Numbered from the stretch's first letter, positions 45,498 to 58,357 are shown. The stretch is DNA of 64,000 nt from Bimastos eiseni (GCA_959347315.1 OY365815.1:19826803-19890802), one strand, 5' to 3'. Program-made: numbers and translations. The notes: generated by a model from the letters alone, not told the origin.

Positions 45498-48400
45498 ATG
45501 TTTCAGATATGGCTGTTGTCTCTGATGCTGGCCATTGGCCTTGTGTCTGTGCAAGGCAAACATGGATGGATAAAAAGTCTGAAGACTTTTGATGAAGTCA
45601 AGTCCCAGAATTCTGACTCCAATGACTTTGTTCAAACGGTTCATGTTATTTTCATGAACCACTTGGGTAAGTCACTTATGCAGTTGTTGCCATTGTGATG
45701 AGTTTTAATTGAATTAGAGGTTTGTCTTCTTCATAACTGATAGGTGGTGGTGTTGCAAGGTTGGCCAAAAGTGTACGGATTGAGGGGCTAACCCTTATGA
45801 GAAAAATTAGGAGCATGGATTCCAGTGACCATGATGTCATTGCAATAGTTCTCCATAGTGCAAACAAAATAAGCGGTGCTTTTTAAAAGCTGATAGCGCC
45901 CTCTAGTGTCAATACTTAAACAACATATATTCCCAGGTAAAGATTTTAACAACTTCTTTTGCATCAATGCTTGCATTTTCTTTTTGCAGATGTTGGCTAT
46001 GCTAACTTGTTCAACAACATCCTGAATGAATATTTCCAGACATATTATGCCCGTGCCATAGCTATTGGCACACAATTGGAGCAGGGTGGATATGTAGAGA
46101 AGTTTGTCTACACTACACATCCCTGGCTGGTATCTATGTATCTTGACTGCCCACCCAATCTGGTCTTGGCAGGTATCAAGCTACAGGTGTGTGTTGCATT
46201 GGTTTCTTTGAACTCAAATGGTTTGTAAAGTCCACTGCATTAATCCATGTGCACAACACATTGTTTAAAATCACTATGTTGGCAGATATCTGATGATTTC
46301 ATCTTCTTAATAAGTTTCTCTTGCTCTACTAGAGACTGTGAAGCAATTAATCTTTAGTCGACTTTCTTCATCAGTTGAATTTTTCAGAAAATTCATGATG
46401 TGAAGATGTCACATAAATTTAGGAGGGGCACATGACACATGACTTGTGGAAGTGATTACAACCTCATTTAACCCTTTAAAGATCAGCCAGATTTTTTTCC
46501 ACACATTTTATTAAATGCTGGTCATTAAAGTGTTGAAATTTCTCTAAGGTAACACAGTGGTAACGTGGCAGTTGTTTTCTTACCACCTCTTGGATTTATG
46601 TAGCATTTTCTTCAAGAAATAACTCACTCATGTCATGTCATTGCATTTGTAACATGATAGGCTAAACTTTTTTTGGTAGAATGCTTTTTTTACAGTGTCC
46701 AAACGAGAAACAGAAAACAGCCTTCATTGATGCTGTCAAAAAGGGTTACATCAATTGGCATGCTGGGCCAATGAACTTGCAGATAGAGATGGCTGAGCCA
46801 TGGCTCTTTGAATTTGGCATTGACTTGAGCATACAGCTGGATGCACGTTTTAATATAACAAGAGCGCACAGGGCTCTGAGCCAGAGAGATGTGCCAGGTA
46901 AGCAGTTTTTCTGAGTCTATTTACTCTTAGTTGAACATCATTTTGATTGTCATAATTGCTACCAGCTTAGAATGCAAAATCTTTTTTAATTATAGGCTAT
47001 GCACTATATACACTTTCCCAGCCATGACAAAAAATTTGGACCATAACTCCTGTAAATATTACCAGCCAATAATTAGGAGGGGCACATGACACATGCCCCT
47101 CTTCTTCTCTAACTTAAGCAAGCTGGGCTCCTGCCGGCAGCCCAATCTGAATTCAGAGGTAACCATTTCACTGAAACTCTTCATTTATCCCTTCTATCAT
47201 ATATTTATGTAGCGATTGACCAGTCCCATCTCATCTGTTGGCACCTTTTGATGTATATGTATGGTAAATGGTCATTTTTTTATGCAGATGATTACCCGGC
47301 TTTGTACAATGTACATGGTCCATCCTTTGATCAACACTCTCTAGTCTTCTCTCTCGATTGTCTTGTTTCTGATCTTCGTTGTTGGATGCCAACTAACAGG
47401 CCTTACCTAAATACTACAAAACGGCATCTTTCGCCTTTTCAATCGGTCCTGAATGCCTCATAAAGGCTCTTAGGCAATGGCTAGAGAAATCTCTTTGAAT
47501 ATTTGTGAAAGCCGTTTTTTGCAACTTCATCTTGTTCCTTGCTGATCATCATGATCTTTTTGTGACTAGGACTGTCTAAGCTCAACACTGGCATTTGCTG
47601 TTGAGGGTCGATCTACTTGGAATGACCTTCCTCCCTCACTCAGGGCTAAGCTAATGACATAAGCTAATGAAGCTTCTCTCCATCGGCCTCTCGCTCTTTA
47701 AAGGCGTTTCTTTTCCTACGGGGTTTCCGTGCTGAGAGCGCCTGTGAATAATTATTCTGATTGAGACTATAAATCAAAGGATATGATATGATACGCTTTT
47801 GTCAAAGATCATGACAGGGATGGCGACAATTAATTTGTATGTTTGATTCATTTTTATCTCAGTTGAGATATGATGGAGTCAATTGTATGTTATCCTGCAT
47901 TGCTTTAAAGATGATTAATCAGCTATTGCTTTCCTGCTTTTGTGATCTTGTTAATACTGTTTCTTATGAGTTGACTGTTTCCTTATACAAATGTTATACT
48001 TTCAGGCATGACAGTTGCTGCAGTACCAAGCCTCAAACAAATGGGTGTGATAGGTGTGTCTGTTGGTGTTAATAGCATGACGCCTCCTCCTGCTGTACCA
48101 GCTCTATTTAAATGGCAGTATGGCAAAGACAGTGTTCTTGGAACTTGGCATCCAGGTAATTCCTTACTTGACATCTATAGATAATGTTTTTCACCTAGAA
48201 TGAAAAGCAGGAAGAAAAAAAGATCAGATGTTATGAAGACAAATGCTGCATCAAAATAAGTATCCCTAACCAGAGTTCATTGCTACCCATGATAAATACT
48301 GGTTAGATGTATATATCAAGGGCAGTGTTAGCATATCTCATGTTCAGTACAAAGCCATTTTTTTTATTGCACCTACCTTGATTGCATGGCAGAGTGTCAT

Positions 48401-51400
48401 TCATGAGGTTTGTCAGAGGTGCAAATCTCAGCCACAACAGTCAGCCATATTAAGATTTTGTTGACAATGCTTCAGTTAGCTCTGTTGTAAAACAAGAACA
48501 TCACCTGTACACTGTTGTTGGGCATCTTGGCTGATGAGGGAGAGAATTGAACCTTCATGCCAAATCTAAGAATACAAAGTTGTTAGATCTTCATAGAAAT
48601 GACTGCCTTTTGCCATTCTTCTAATTTGCCAGTCTTATCCTGTGGCAAGAACAGGATTATGTTACAATTTTGTATAGATTTTTGAATTACTGTACATTAT
48701 TCAATAGTAATAAAGCTGTTACACAAATGTTGCTGAAGTAATTAGCATTATAAATTTTATTAGTTTCATTTCTCTGTGCTGTTAGAGAATGATGAGCTCA
48801 AATAATCAAGCATTGATCTTATACAGAATATATTCAGATTAGGCTTATAGCATTTAGATGGAGATTCTGATATAGAATTTGGTTTACTGTTTTCTTCTTT
48901 GTAAGGTGGCTATCCAGACAACCCAGGAAAAGATCCTGCTCATCCAGGTGGTATATCAAGGCATGACTGTGCAGTTATTGATGGATTTAAGGATGCTCTT
49001 TGCTTTTCGTTTAGGACTGACAACAGTGGTCCTCCTGAAAGCATAGGGGTATGTGAACCTTTAAAGAAATAGTTCATGTTTGTAAATAATAGCATTATTT
49101 GTCATGTGATGGAACTGTACGTGAATACTTTGCCCCGATCAAAATTGCCATTTTATTGAAATAATTTTAAATCTGTTTCTGTTCATAATATTTTCCAATA
49201 GCAAATTGCAAAGTGTTAATTATTGCTTATATATCCAGTGTGTGTACATTGTGTAGGCCTCTGCTATTTCATTGAATATGTTGTGCATATTTATAATGTG
49301 TTAGCATATGTTTTAGACAGTAATAAATTTGCCAATGAAACTTGGCTGAAGTCTATAATTCAACTTCAGATTTAATGCTACTTTCACATTTTTGACGGCA
49401 CATCAGTTTAGCTAATATCCAATAACTTATTCGAGGGACAGAAAAGGTCTCTAGTTATTGGTAACCTGTAACATGATTAGCTGCATATTATATTGGCAAG
49501 CGCAGTAGCCGGCATTTATTATGCAGAGAAATATTTGATTATTTATTATTGAATAATTTTTTGCCGTTTAGGTTCATATTGCTGCCCACTTTGATCTCGA
49601 TAGCATTCCAAGGATACATTATCAACGACGAAAAATGCATATATTTGTGACAAAATGTAGCAGTCGTAAGAAACTGATGGCCTCTTAGAGATGACTATTG
49701 TATGATCTATTCTGTTCTGTTTCTTTGTTTAACATTTACACAGGAAGTACTGACAACATATGAGATTTTACGTGCCGAGTTTCCTAATGCACAATTGAAG
49801 GCAAGCAACTTGGAGACATTCTTTGAAGCTGCACTGACCATTCAAGATCAGCTGCCGACACTGACGAATGAAATAAGTGACACTTGGATTCAGGGAGTGT
49901 CTTCAGATCCACGAAAATGTGCTGAATACCGAGCAGTGTCAAGGGTCATGAGGCAGTGCATAGCTGCAGGTATGATGCTACACCACATATTCTTATATAT
50001 TTCAACATTACACTTTCTATTGTTGATTATAGGAACGCATTCTTGTTTAAATTCTTTAAAAAAAAGTGTATGACTATTCGCTTTCTTATTTTCTCTGTAG
50101 TGTAGCGCTGCACTACTATGCAAATACATATTTATTCTAAGCTGGTAAAGTGTTTATGTGACATCGTTAGCAAACTGCGGTTTCAATTTATGATCCTATG
50201 TAAAAATATGACCTAAACACATTTTGTTACTACATTGCACAAGTCGTCTAACTGAGAAATGTGATAGGTACATTGTTATTAAAAGTTCAAATGTCAGTTC
50301 ATAATTGAGTATGGAAATACTTTGTTTATACATATATATATTATATATATACAAATTCTCATAGTGAACATATACATAATATATATATTGTATATGTATA
50401 TGCAAAGCAGCAAAGATGTTTTTCTCGTTTTTGTGATGTTATATTCTGTAGTGTAATAAAGGACACTATTAGTTGCGCAATCGACGGAGGCTATATGATT
50501 ACCATGTATTATAACAATGTATTATTTAGTTTAAATGTGATTTTAACTATTATTTGTTCATGCGAACATTTGAATCAAGCTAGACTACAGAATATTCAGA
50601 TCGGCTATGTACTTAATGAACTTTACATGTACGTGACAGACCAGTAGCCGCTGCTAATCACTTCTGTAATTGGCTTAATTAATACAACTCCCAGCGCATT
50701 ACCAGATTCGCGCATCTGACAGCAAGAGATAGAGGGATAAATAGAGAGACAGGAAGGAGATGTAGAAAGACACATTATGGAAGATTATGGGCAAGGGCAC
50801 GGCGATGGAAGCAAGGGAGTGACGAGAGATGGGATAGATAACTCGGAAAGAGGACGGTCCAGACGGACGATGGAAGCAAGAAAGGCAGGGGCGACAGGTG
50901 AAGAGATTAAGCAGACATCCAACAGAGGAAGAGAGGAAAGATATAGATATGGGATGCGGGCGAAAGTGAGGATTCGCCCAAGAAAGAGTCAATAGGCAAG
51001 GAGAGTGCGGAGTGCTACAGACGAGATTTGCTGAGCATCTCTAAACACATGACCTGATGCCGGAGTTGTTTGACTGAGGGCGGATCGGGACATTTGATAT
51101 TATATAAGCCAGTTTGCTGTGAATATACGTTTGCATTTTTAATATATCGTAACATCAAAAAGTCTTCGCTGATTTCGTGGCTAAACGAACTTACTCCCAA
51201 CAAAGAGAAATGCCAGCTACCCACAACGACTTATCACCGCTCGCCACCATATACCTTTGGAAGAGACGATAGACAAAAATCATCTCTTCCAGTACATATT
51301 CTGTTTTTGGTTTCATATGATTTAAGCTGATGCTTGCCTGTATAGGGAAATGTCAGATGACTGATCCAAGAGTCTGGAACTCCAGCCGACTGTTAGTTAA

Positions 51401-54400
51401 AATTCCAGAACACACTTGGGGACTAAATTCGGAGAATGATAAGATTCACTGGTCAAACCCATCTTTCTACCCACTTAGAAAAAGTAAGAAATTTTTTGTT
51501 TTACATTTTCTTAGAGCCTATATTGAATTTTACTACAGAGTAGATGATTGTGACTATGTTTTAAATTCAAAGCATATTGTCTTTAATGCAGCTGACCAAA
51601 AGTGCTTGAAGAAACTATAAAAGGTCTGTTGTGAAGATTTGTTTTGCCAATGTTGTAGCTGCGCAGAACTTCATCAAAATTGAAAACTCGTGGATTGAAC
51701 AGAGGGAGTTTATGTATATTGCCATTGAAGCATTGCAAGACCATCCGGTCCTTAAGGACATTAAGGCCGAGATGGCTCATCTAATTCCCAAAAAGCCTGA
51801 TTTGACAAGTATGTAATTTGATTCTCTAGGAGAGATATTTTGTTATCTATGCTGTCTGTTTCATAAATTGTTAATTTAATAGGGTTATTTTAGTTACTGT
51901 GTGTTTCATTAATTGTTATTTTAATTAATTAAGTTATTTTAGCTTTTAGACTATACCACAATGCATAGCCTTCTGAAAATAAACACTGAAGCTTAGATGC
52001 TGGCAATGGAGGCCGATCTTTGCCTCAAATTCAGTGTTACACTGTTACATGCTGTTGAACATATTGGTTAAATATTTCCACCCGTGGGCTTGTTGATTTA
52101 AATTGCTTTGAGGATAGCAGGAAATTTATCTTAAATGCATCGTCTTGATCTGTTGGATGGTAATGTACCAATGTCTTTGAGATGTCATTAAAAGATACAA
52201 ATTCGTTTTATTTAAGAAAATCCCTTCCAGTGGGATTTCGATCCCATTTGCAGCTCCTTTTGTAGCCTTTAATTTATATTATTTATTGTTTGTGCATTGA
52301 ATACTGTTTGCTACGGCTACAATAAACGATATTAAATTGAAGTGAAAAAGAAATTCAGTGCAATTTACAGCATTTACATCAGGCTTATTTTTATTTGTAC
52401 CACTTTGATAATTTGATATGGGAACAAGAGGCGTTTTTGAGACTAATGACTTGTTTCTATATAATATGCATGGTGAGGAATTATTGTCATATTTAAGTGT
52501 TAGAATATAGATTTGCACTCTATAAAAATATTGAGATACTTTTATAGATCATTTGACAAGTGATAAACTGAATTTGTTACAATTTGAGTTTGACAACACT
52601 TTTCTGTGATCAGCAACAGATTAATATGTTATCACATTGCCATACATTTTTAAGGTGCTCAACCTTTTACTCGCATGTTATGCACATCATATCCAACTTT
52701 CCAGTCTACCGGGAATGTTAAAAGGTCAAGATCCATCAACATAATGCTATTGTGTGTGATACTGTGACAGGCAGTCTAAACCTAAACATTCTATGGCACT
52801 TACTTCATTGGAATACACATTATGCTGCTATTCGTGTAAGACAGGTTACTCAAATGCGCTTTCATGTTACATTTTTCATGTAACATGAAAGTCATGCCTA
52901 TATACATTGGTGGTAACGAGTTGATTTTATCTATTTTAAGATTTTGTGCAGATTCCTGAAACGTCGACTGTTTTCACTTGTCCATCCGGCAATATTAAAG
53001 CCCTTCAGTTTGGATCAGACGGATCAATCATAAAACTGAACTTCAACAATGTAATTGTCTGAATGATAAGTATAATTGGCTTATTGACAGTATAGTTATG
53101 CCCTAAAAATTACTGCATTAAACTATTCATTAAACAATGGCCCAAGCATATTGAATGATGGACATGTGCCAATGTGCAGTGTGTTTGTACATACTCATTT
53201 ATTATAAACCTGGCCACTGTCCACTCCCATACTAATGACGTCCAAACCTTTATACCACTAGCATCTCTCTTATGGAATCGATTGACTCACTATCACATGA
53301 TCTCCACCAATGTTGGGCACGATACCAAAAACTCAAGACCACTGGATTCACTTAATCTCCTAGTTCACTGGGCAGACTGCCATGGCCCAAAGCTGCGCCT
53401 TGGCCATCCTAGGCTCTTCCATGTGGATTGACCATTAATTCAGTCCAAGGAAAGATTTTATTCAGGTTACACCCTTAATATTTCATTGCTTAAAAATGTT
53501 GTGTTCCTCAGGGCTATCACGCTGAGAGCACCTCTGAATAGCTAGCTGCAAGAAGCGCCCTATAAATTCTCAGATAGGATACGATACATGCTGTTACATA
53601 GAATATATTAAAATCATAAGGTTGGAGAGATGAGTCGTTTAACTTGGGAAGGAAATTGTGACGATTTCATTTTTAGATCAGATAGGCACACCATCTGTGT
53701 GAAACCCTTGATTCACTATTTTCAAGCTATGGGTTCATGTACAGCTGTAATATAAAGCAAATATTTAAAAAAGTGATGTTGAAAATCAACTATTAACTGG
53801 GAACCAAGAAATGTCCCTGTCTGTTTCTGATATCCATTTTCTGTGTATGCAACAAGAAGGAATCCATATTTTGAATTCCATATTGCAAGAATAATGAGTT
53901 TTAATTAATTAGTGATTACATTTGTGTATATATATATGTATATATATTTATGTGTGTGTGTCTGTGCAGATTGATTGGGCTGACAGTGAACATACACTAT
54001 CAAACTTTGTGTATAACTCATTTAATGAGAAAGATTTTGATGATTTTGGGCGTGTTTACAACTACGATGGCTACAGTGCTGGATACTATAAACCAAATGT
54101 CACAAAAAATGCACATCCAGAGAGTAAAGTGTGGGCCATCAGCATTGCCAGCCTATTCAAAAATAAAGGTAAGCATGTTTCATGTATGTCACCTGCTTGA
54201 GTTAAGGTAGGGCTATTTATTGAATATTATGCTTTTAACCATTTTATCAATGGTGCTGTACTAAAATCCAGAATTAAGAATTGTGGGCATTTACATAGCC
54301 CACTTTTCATTTGGACAGCATTGTTAGTTGATACTACATGTTTTATCAGTGCTTCTTTGTTGTTAATTATCTGGTAATACTTGTGCACCATGTTGAGTTT

Positions 54401-56205
54401 GTTTAAAATAAATTATAAAGTTCAAAATGTGCTCAAACAAGCTAAAACACTTCATATATTAACCATCTGCAAAAGCTGAATTCATCAGTTGCTGTTTTAA
54501 CATTGCAGGTGCAGAGTGTGATTTTTATGTCAGTGTGCAGCTGATGAATCGTACAGCAGTGACCTGGTATGGTGCTCCCAACACCATCTGGATTCGCTAC
54601 ACGGTCCGTAAGGGAGATTCAACACCAGGTAATGAACAGTTATTTTGTTAAGGATTCATACAGAAGTAATGTTTTTGTTAAAAATACAGCAGGATTGCGA
54701 TAGTATGTGTATTGTATTTAATTAAGCATAGGATAAGAAGATCAACTGAGGAATCAGGAATGTGAATGTGATATAGGCTGATGCAGAGTAATTGAGTTGA
54801 GTCAATGTCTTTTTGAAAGACTAAGGATGCGATTTATTTGTAGGCACTGTGCTGGGGTTGACCTGACATTAGTGATGAGTTGGGCCTGCATGCCTTACAT
54901 GTTTTTTTTCTTTAGTTGACAGGCCGAAGTTTTGAGCCCAATATTGTACATGGATCAGCACAATGTGTCTGCGTCGGCCACCATGCAGCTCTTATAGGAT
55001 ACACACAGTTCCACATGGATACCATTTAATTAAACATCATGCCAGTGGCAACATTTAAGACTTATTGTTGCTTGCTAATGCAGGAGATTGTTTGGCCCAT
55101 GAATGCCACTAATGTTGTGAGCAAGGTTTGTTGTACAAATATATGGTATAAAGGAAACAGAGGATGAGAATATGGGAAACAAGTGATCTCGAGTGGTTCC
55201 AACTACTGATGCCCAAGTGAGATCAGCTGTGAATGCATTAATTTAGTAACTGGCTTAATTATCTATTCTATTCTAGTCTATTTACGGAATTATAAAGCGC
55301 CTCTCACTGTATAACCTAATCAGTGACAAACCGGTTACACTTCTGGTTTATTATATTATTTTTTTTGATGTGTTAGGTATTGATCTGGACTTTCAGTGGT
55401 TTGATAAAACAATAACTCGCCTTCCGGAAGCTCTTTCTTTGTCTTTTAAACCTATTCCAAAGTCAAACTACAAGTGGTCAGTTTCAAAAATGGACAAACC
55501 TGTTGACCCTACAACTGTGTTACTCAATGGTAGCCAGTATCAGCATGGTCAGTATTCTGTTCTGGTATTTCTAAAGTTTATGTAGCTTCATTTCAAATGT
55601 TTTCAAAGTTTCGTTTGCAAGAGCTTGGGAGATTTTTAGATAAACTTGTTGCAATTTATCATAAGAGATCTTATGAATTACATAGCACCCATTATTGATC
55701 TCTATTTAGACATGCTTCAATACTAGTTCAAGCATACTCAAAGCATTAAAGGAACAATTTTTACCATGCATGATAACTGATAGCATATACTGTTATTGTG
55801 CAAATCACACCTCTCCTATAGGTTATTTAATTTCTAAGCAATTGTCTTCAGGCTAATAATTAAATATTCGATGACTCATTTTGCTTGGACAAATTTAACA
55901 GAAACAGTGTTTCATTGAATGGTGTTGTTTCAGTTGTCTGGGACCAGGGTGTAACATACTTTGGAAAGAACAACCAAATTACCTTGCAGTTGCTCACACC
56001 TGATGTGCCTTTAGCTTGCATGTTGACTGGAACTGAAGTTGATCATATCTTCCCCATGCCACTGCAACCAATTCCTGATATAACTGGAGTAGCTTTTAAC
56101 ATCTACAACAACATTTGGGATACCAACTGGATCATGTGGTATCCGTTTGTTGATGGCGATCAGGATTTTAGAGCGCGTTTCAGCCTACTGTTCGTGGCTG
56201 CTTAA
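45498..56205 (+). CDS. Predicted secreted DUF5054-family (GH38-like) protein, thirteen exons
   Basis: Function not established. Exons: 45498-45666, 45990-46186, 46696-46897, 48006-48155, 48906-49048, 49744-49969, 51346-51483, 51659-51808, 52941-53050, 53970-54168, 54509-54628, 55377-55547, 55934-56205. All are GT..AG and in phase: 748 residues. Residues 1-20 (MFQIWLLSLMLAIGLVSVQG) form a signal peptide, supporting this ATG, although the bases before it (CTTTGTAG) could be an acceptor for an upstream exon. Family landmarks: VHVIFMNHLDVGYANLF (H55-x-D57, like the metal-binding HxD of GH38 mannosidases), RTDNSGPPESIGEVLTTYE, TNEISDTWIQGVSSDPRK, IENSWIEQREFMYIA, WFDKTITRLPEALSLSF, and a C-terminal GVAFNIYNNIWDTNWIMWY. 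No C-terminal membrane anchor is seen. The family name is from memory of conserved blocks; a hydrolase role is inference. Intron 3 holds an RT fragment. Confidence 0.87.
46419..46441. repeat. Short dispersed repeat, copy 1
   Basis: A 23-base sequence containing AGGAGGGGCACATGACACAT in intron 2 of the DUF5054 gene recurs exactly at 47073-47095 in intron 3. It may be a transposon terminus. Confidence 0.6.
47073..47095. repeat. Short dispersed repeat, copy 2
   Basis: Exact second copy of the 23-base sequence at 46419-46441, in the same orientation. Here it is followed by CCCCTC, which can pair with the GAGGGG of the repeat. Confidence 0.6.
47248..47790 (+). mobile_element. CR1/L2-like LINE fragment in DUF5054 intron 3
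   Basis: The plus strand reads FFYADDYPALYNVHGPSFDQ and later LVSDLRCWMPTNRPYLNTTK, the YADD catalytic block and the following WM-N--LN-K block of a non-LTR reverse transcriptase. After a gap comes FAVEGRSTWNDLPPSLRAKL, the usual C-terminal block. The 3' tail GTGCTGAGAGCGCCTGTGAA and a run of ATATG at the end look like a LINE 3' terminus; a related tail lies at 53510-53590. Stops and frameshifts make it inactive. Confidence 0.8.
50331..50402. repeat. AT-rich dinucleotide repeat
   Basis: Several TATA runs separated by short unique bases, in intron 6 of the DUF5054 gene. Confidence 0.8.
52860..52890. repeat. Perfect 13-bp hairpin
   Basis: TTTCATGTTACAT (52860-52872) and ATGTAACATGAAA (52878-52890) are exact complements around TTTTC, in intron 8 of the DUF5054 gene, 50 bases upstream of exon 9. 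Confidence 0.85.
53510..53590 (+). mobile_element. LINE 3' tail fragment
   Basis: CTCAGGGCTATCACGCTGAG followed by AGCACCTCTGAATAG, a GCGCCCTATAAAT-like segment and GGATACGATAC parallels the tail at 47720-47790 (CGTGCTGAGAGCGCC, ACTATAAAT, GATATGATATGATA). A 5'-truncated copy of the same LINE family is the simplest reading. Confidence 0.5.
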
Positions 56206-56411
56206 TTGCTTGTTTGAGCTCTCTGCTGGTTGAATTAGCTGGTTGCTTTTGCATATCCCAATTACTGATGTTATTATTTTATTATGAAGTTCTTTGATAG
56301 TAATATCGTGTTCTTGTGGTGTAAATCTACCTTTAAAACAAGTAAATTATAATTAATGTAGGGTTTATGTCATTTGGACATTTAGCTGTAGTGTTTCGTG
56401 TCTTCTTTCAG

Positions 56412-56649
56412 TGTTAGGGGACCAGGGAATACTCTTTGCTAGGCAAGGTTGAACTACTTCATGCGCCTACTATCACCCGAAGTTCCTCTTTCCACAGTCC
56501 TAACTGGTAGTGACATGTCACTTGTCTTGCTTGCACCACTGAATCCTGTCACTGACAAGATAACTGGCATGGCCTTCACCATCTGCAACAGCTTATGGGG
56601 AACCAATTACATCATATGGTACCTTATGTACTACCCATACACATATTGA
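56412..56649 (+). pseudogene. Frameshifted duplicate of the DUF5054 gene's last exon
   Basis: About 200 bases past the stop of the DUF5054 gene, an acceptor-like TCTTCTTTCAG is followed by a second version of exon 13. In the frame expected after exon 12 it reads VLGDQGILFARQG and stops; after a frame change it continues LLSPEVPLSTVLTGSDM, then PLNPVTDKITGMAFTICNSL and WGTNYIIWY. The real exon has VVWDQGVTYFGKN, LLTPDVPLACMLTGTEV and ITGVAFNIYNNIWDTNWIMWY. The end is truncated (LMYYPYTY, stop). It could act as an alternative terminal exon only by making a short protein, so it is probably a decaying tandem duplicate. Confidence 0.8.
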
Positions 56650-57300
56650 TGAAAACTTATGAGCAAGATTTGCAAAAGTTTGTTAGCACAGTTGGTGACT
56701 ACTGCAGCAATTTGCAAATTTCATGTGTACAATGCTTGTCAGTGCTCACTAAATAGTGCCTGTTATAAGGATTTGACTGTGTAATTATTTGCCTGGACTG
56801 AATTGAATCCAGTTTACTTCATTATTTGAAGAATTAGGCCAGGGAATGTTTACAGGACAAAGACAGATCTGATTCTTTTCAAGAGAGTGAATTGTTAATG
56901 CATAGAGAAATTTATCAGCTGATAACCGATGCTGCTAGTGGACAATTGCCCGTGCATCTGGAAACTTGTGCTGAGGCCAAAGGTCTGCACTGACATTATT
57001 TAAATGTAAAGATAGTGTTTGGTTCTGTACATCATCTACTGAGAACACATTCCCATTGTTATTATTTTTATAGGTTTTTTAGGCTTTAGTGATTTTGTGT
57101 TGTTATTGTTGAACAGTATATTTTAGTCCAATAAGGAATTTTATTCAGTTGAATGCTTCTGTGATAATGTTGGAAATACACTTTTGAACATTGTGTTGCA
57201 TAACATGCTTCTGAATCATTTCTGGTAATTGTAGCAACCATAATACTACTGTACATTCTACTTGAATTGCAAGAGATCTGATAATTTTAGTAGCCACAAA
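56650..57300. other. Intergenic, no gene recognised
   Basis: AT-rich DNA downstream of the duplicated exon. The 3' UTR of the DUF5054 gene must lie between 56206 and this region, but I could not fix its end. Confidence 0.4.
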
Positions 57301-57597
57301 ACTGCTTGAAGAGCAGCTTAAATTTCAGAAGCAGGAACTCATAACTCAGTTTAGCATGGTGGTTACCAGTTGTGCCTCTTGCACAAGAAATTTGGATGGA
57401 GATATGAGGATGAAATTTCATCACTGTGTATTGTGCATTCCTGTAGAGTTAATTAATTTGCTTGAAGGGCAACTAAAATTTCTGTAGCAAGGAACTCAAA
57501 ACTCAGTTTAACATGGTGGTTGTAAACCATGTTCTGTTGCACAAGAAATTGGAATGAAGTTGATGTCTACAGTTATGTGCATGAAATTACGTCACTG
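57301..57597. repeat. Diverged tandem duplication, about 155-base unit
   Basis: Segments 57301-57424 and 57457-57597 share, in order, TGCTTGAAG-GCA-CT-AAATTTC, GGAACTCA-AACTCAGTTTA, CATGGTGGTT, TGCACAAGAAATT and ATGAAATT-C-TCACTG. They are two unequal, diverged copies. Confidence 0.75.
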
Positions 57598-57882
57598 GCA
57601 TTAACAATATGATCAAGAGAAGGTGGGGAAATGAGTTTGGTGATTGGGGTGGTGCAAAGAATGAACAATAAAGGACCAAGACCAGAACCTCGAGGAACAC
57701 CGCTTTTGAGGGTGTACGGATTAGATGTGTGACATTGACATTAAAGCAGCATGAGGAATGATTTGATCCACATCAGCCAGTGTCTGCAGTACCCTACCAG
57801 AGATTCCAGATAGGCTTACAGAGGAAAGGTGTTTTATAAGGATATCATGGTCTATTGTATCAAAGCAGGGTCGTCAGTTGAG
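57598..57882 (-). mobile_element. CR1/L2-like LINE reverse transcriptase remnant
   Basis: The minus strand reads AFDTIDHDILIKHLSSVSLS, GISGRVLQT, then in another frame SHTSNPYTLKSGVPRGSGLG and GPLLFILCTTPITKLIS, with a decayed YADD. The AFDTIDH and GVP-GS-LGPLLF blocks are diagnostic of the non-LTR reverse transcriptase fingers and palm. It is broken by frameshifts. Confidence 0.8.
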
Positions 57883-58357
57883 GGGGAGAGGGAATTTGCC
57901 TCCTGAATTGATGGAAACTGCTTTGAAAAAATCAGTGGCTTAGTTGCATGGCCAGGTTTTTATTCTGTTAATTTCAATAAACAATCTACGTTCAACTGTA
58001 CATCCCCACATGAGACTATTCTGTTTATTGGTCCTTGATCCTGACGTATACAAATTGGGAAGGCCGTATGGGCAAAGCATTGACGACAATAGTGTCAGAA
58101 ACTTAATATTATATCACAAAAGTTTGCACATAGATATACATATATATATGCACATATATAGTAATACTGCTACAGTATATTATAAGCTTACACATATGTA
58201 TGAATGCATATACTGTCTTATCTGGGTTCCAGTCCGTCATGAAGACGGTCAGAGGTTGCTGATCCTGAGACCCATGATTCACTGGACAAGACTTGGTACG
58301 TGGTCTAGCGGTATGATGACGCCGTATCACAGGTAATAGCCATGTTGTACTTGGCTG

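Noticed and set aside
50699..50995. Overlapping frames on both strands (Ser/Pro-rich and Arg/Gly-rich)
   Set aside because: Purine-rich GA-biased DNA in a DUF5054 intron gives open frames on both strands; no domain recognised.
51583..51640. Possible acceptor TTTAATGCAG before CTGACCAAAAG as the start of exon 8 of the DUF5054 gene
   Set aside because: It leads to stops; the later acceptor TGTTGTAG at 51658 keeps frame and gives the conserved TAQNFIKIENSW join.
58290..58330. tRNA gene suggested by GTGGTCTAGCGGTATGAT
   Set aside because: Only an A-box-like stretch is present; no B box or cloverleaf follows before the hAT element begins. At most a truncated SINE head.
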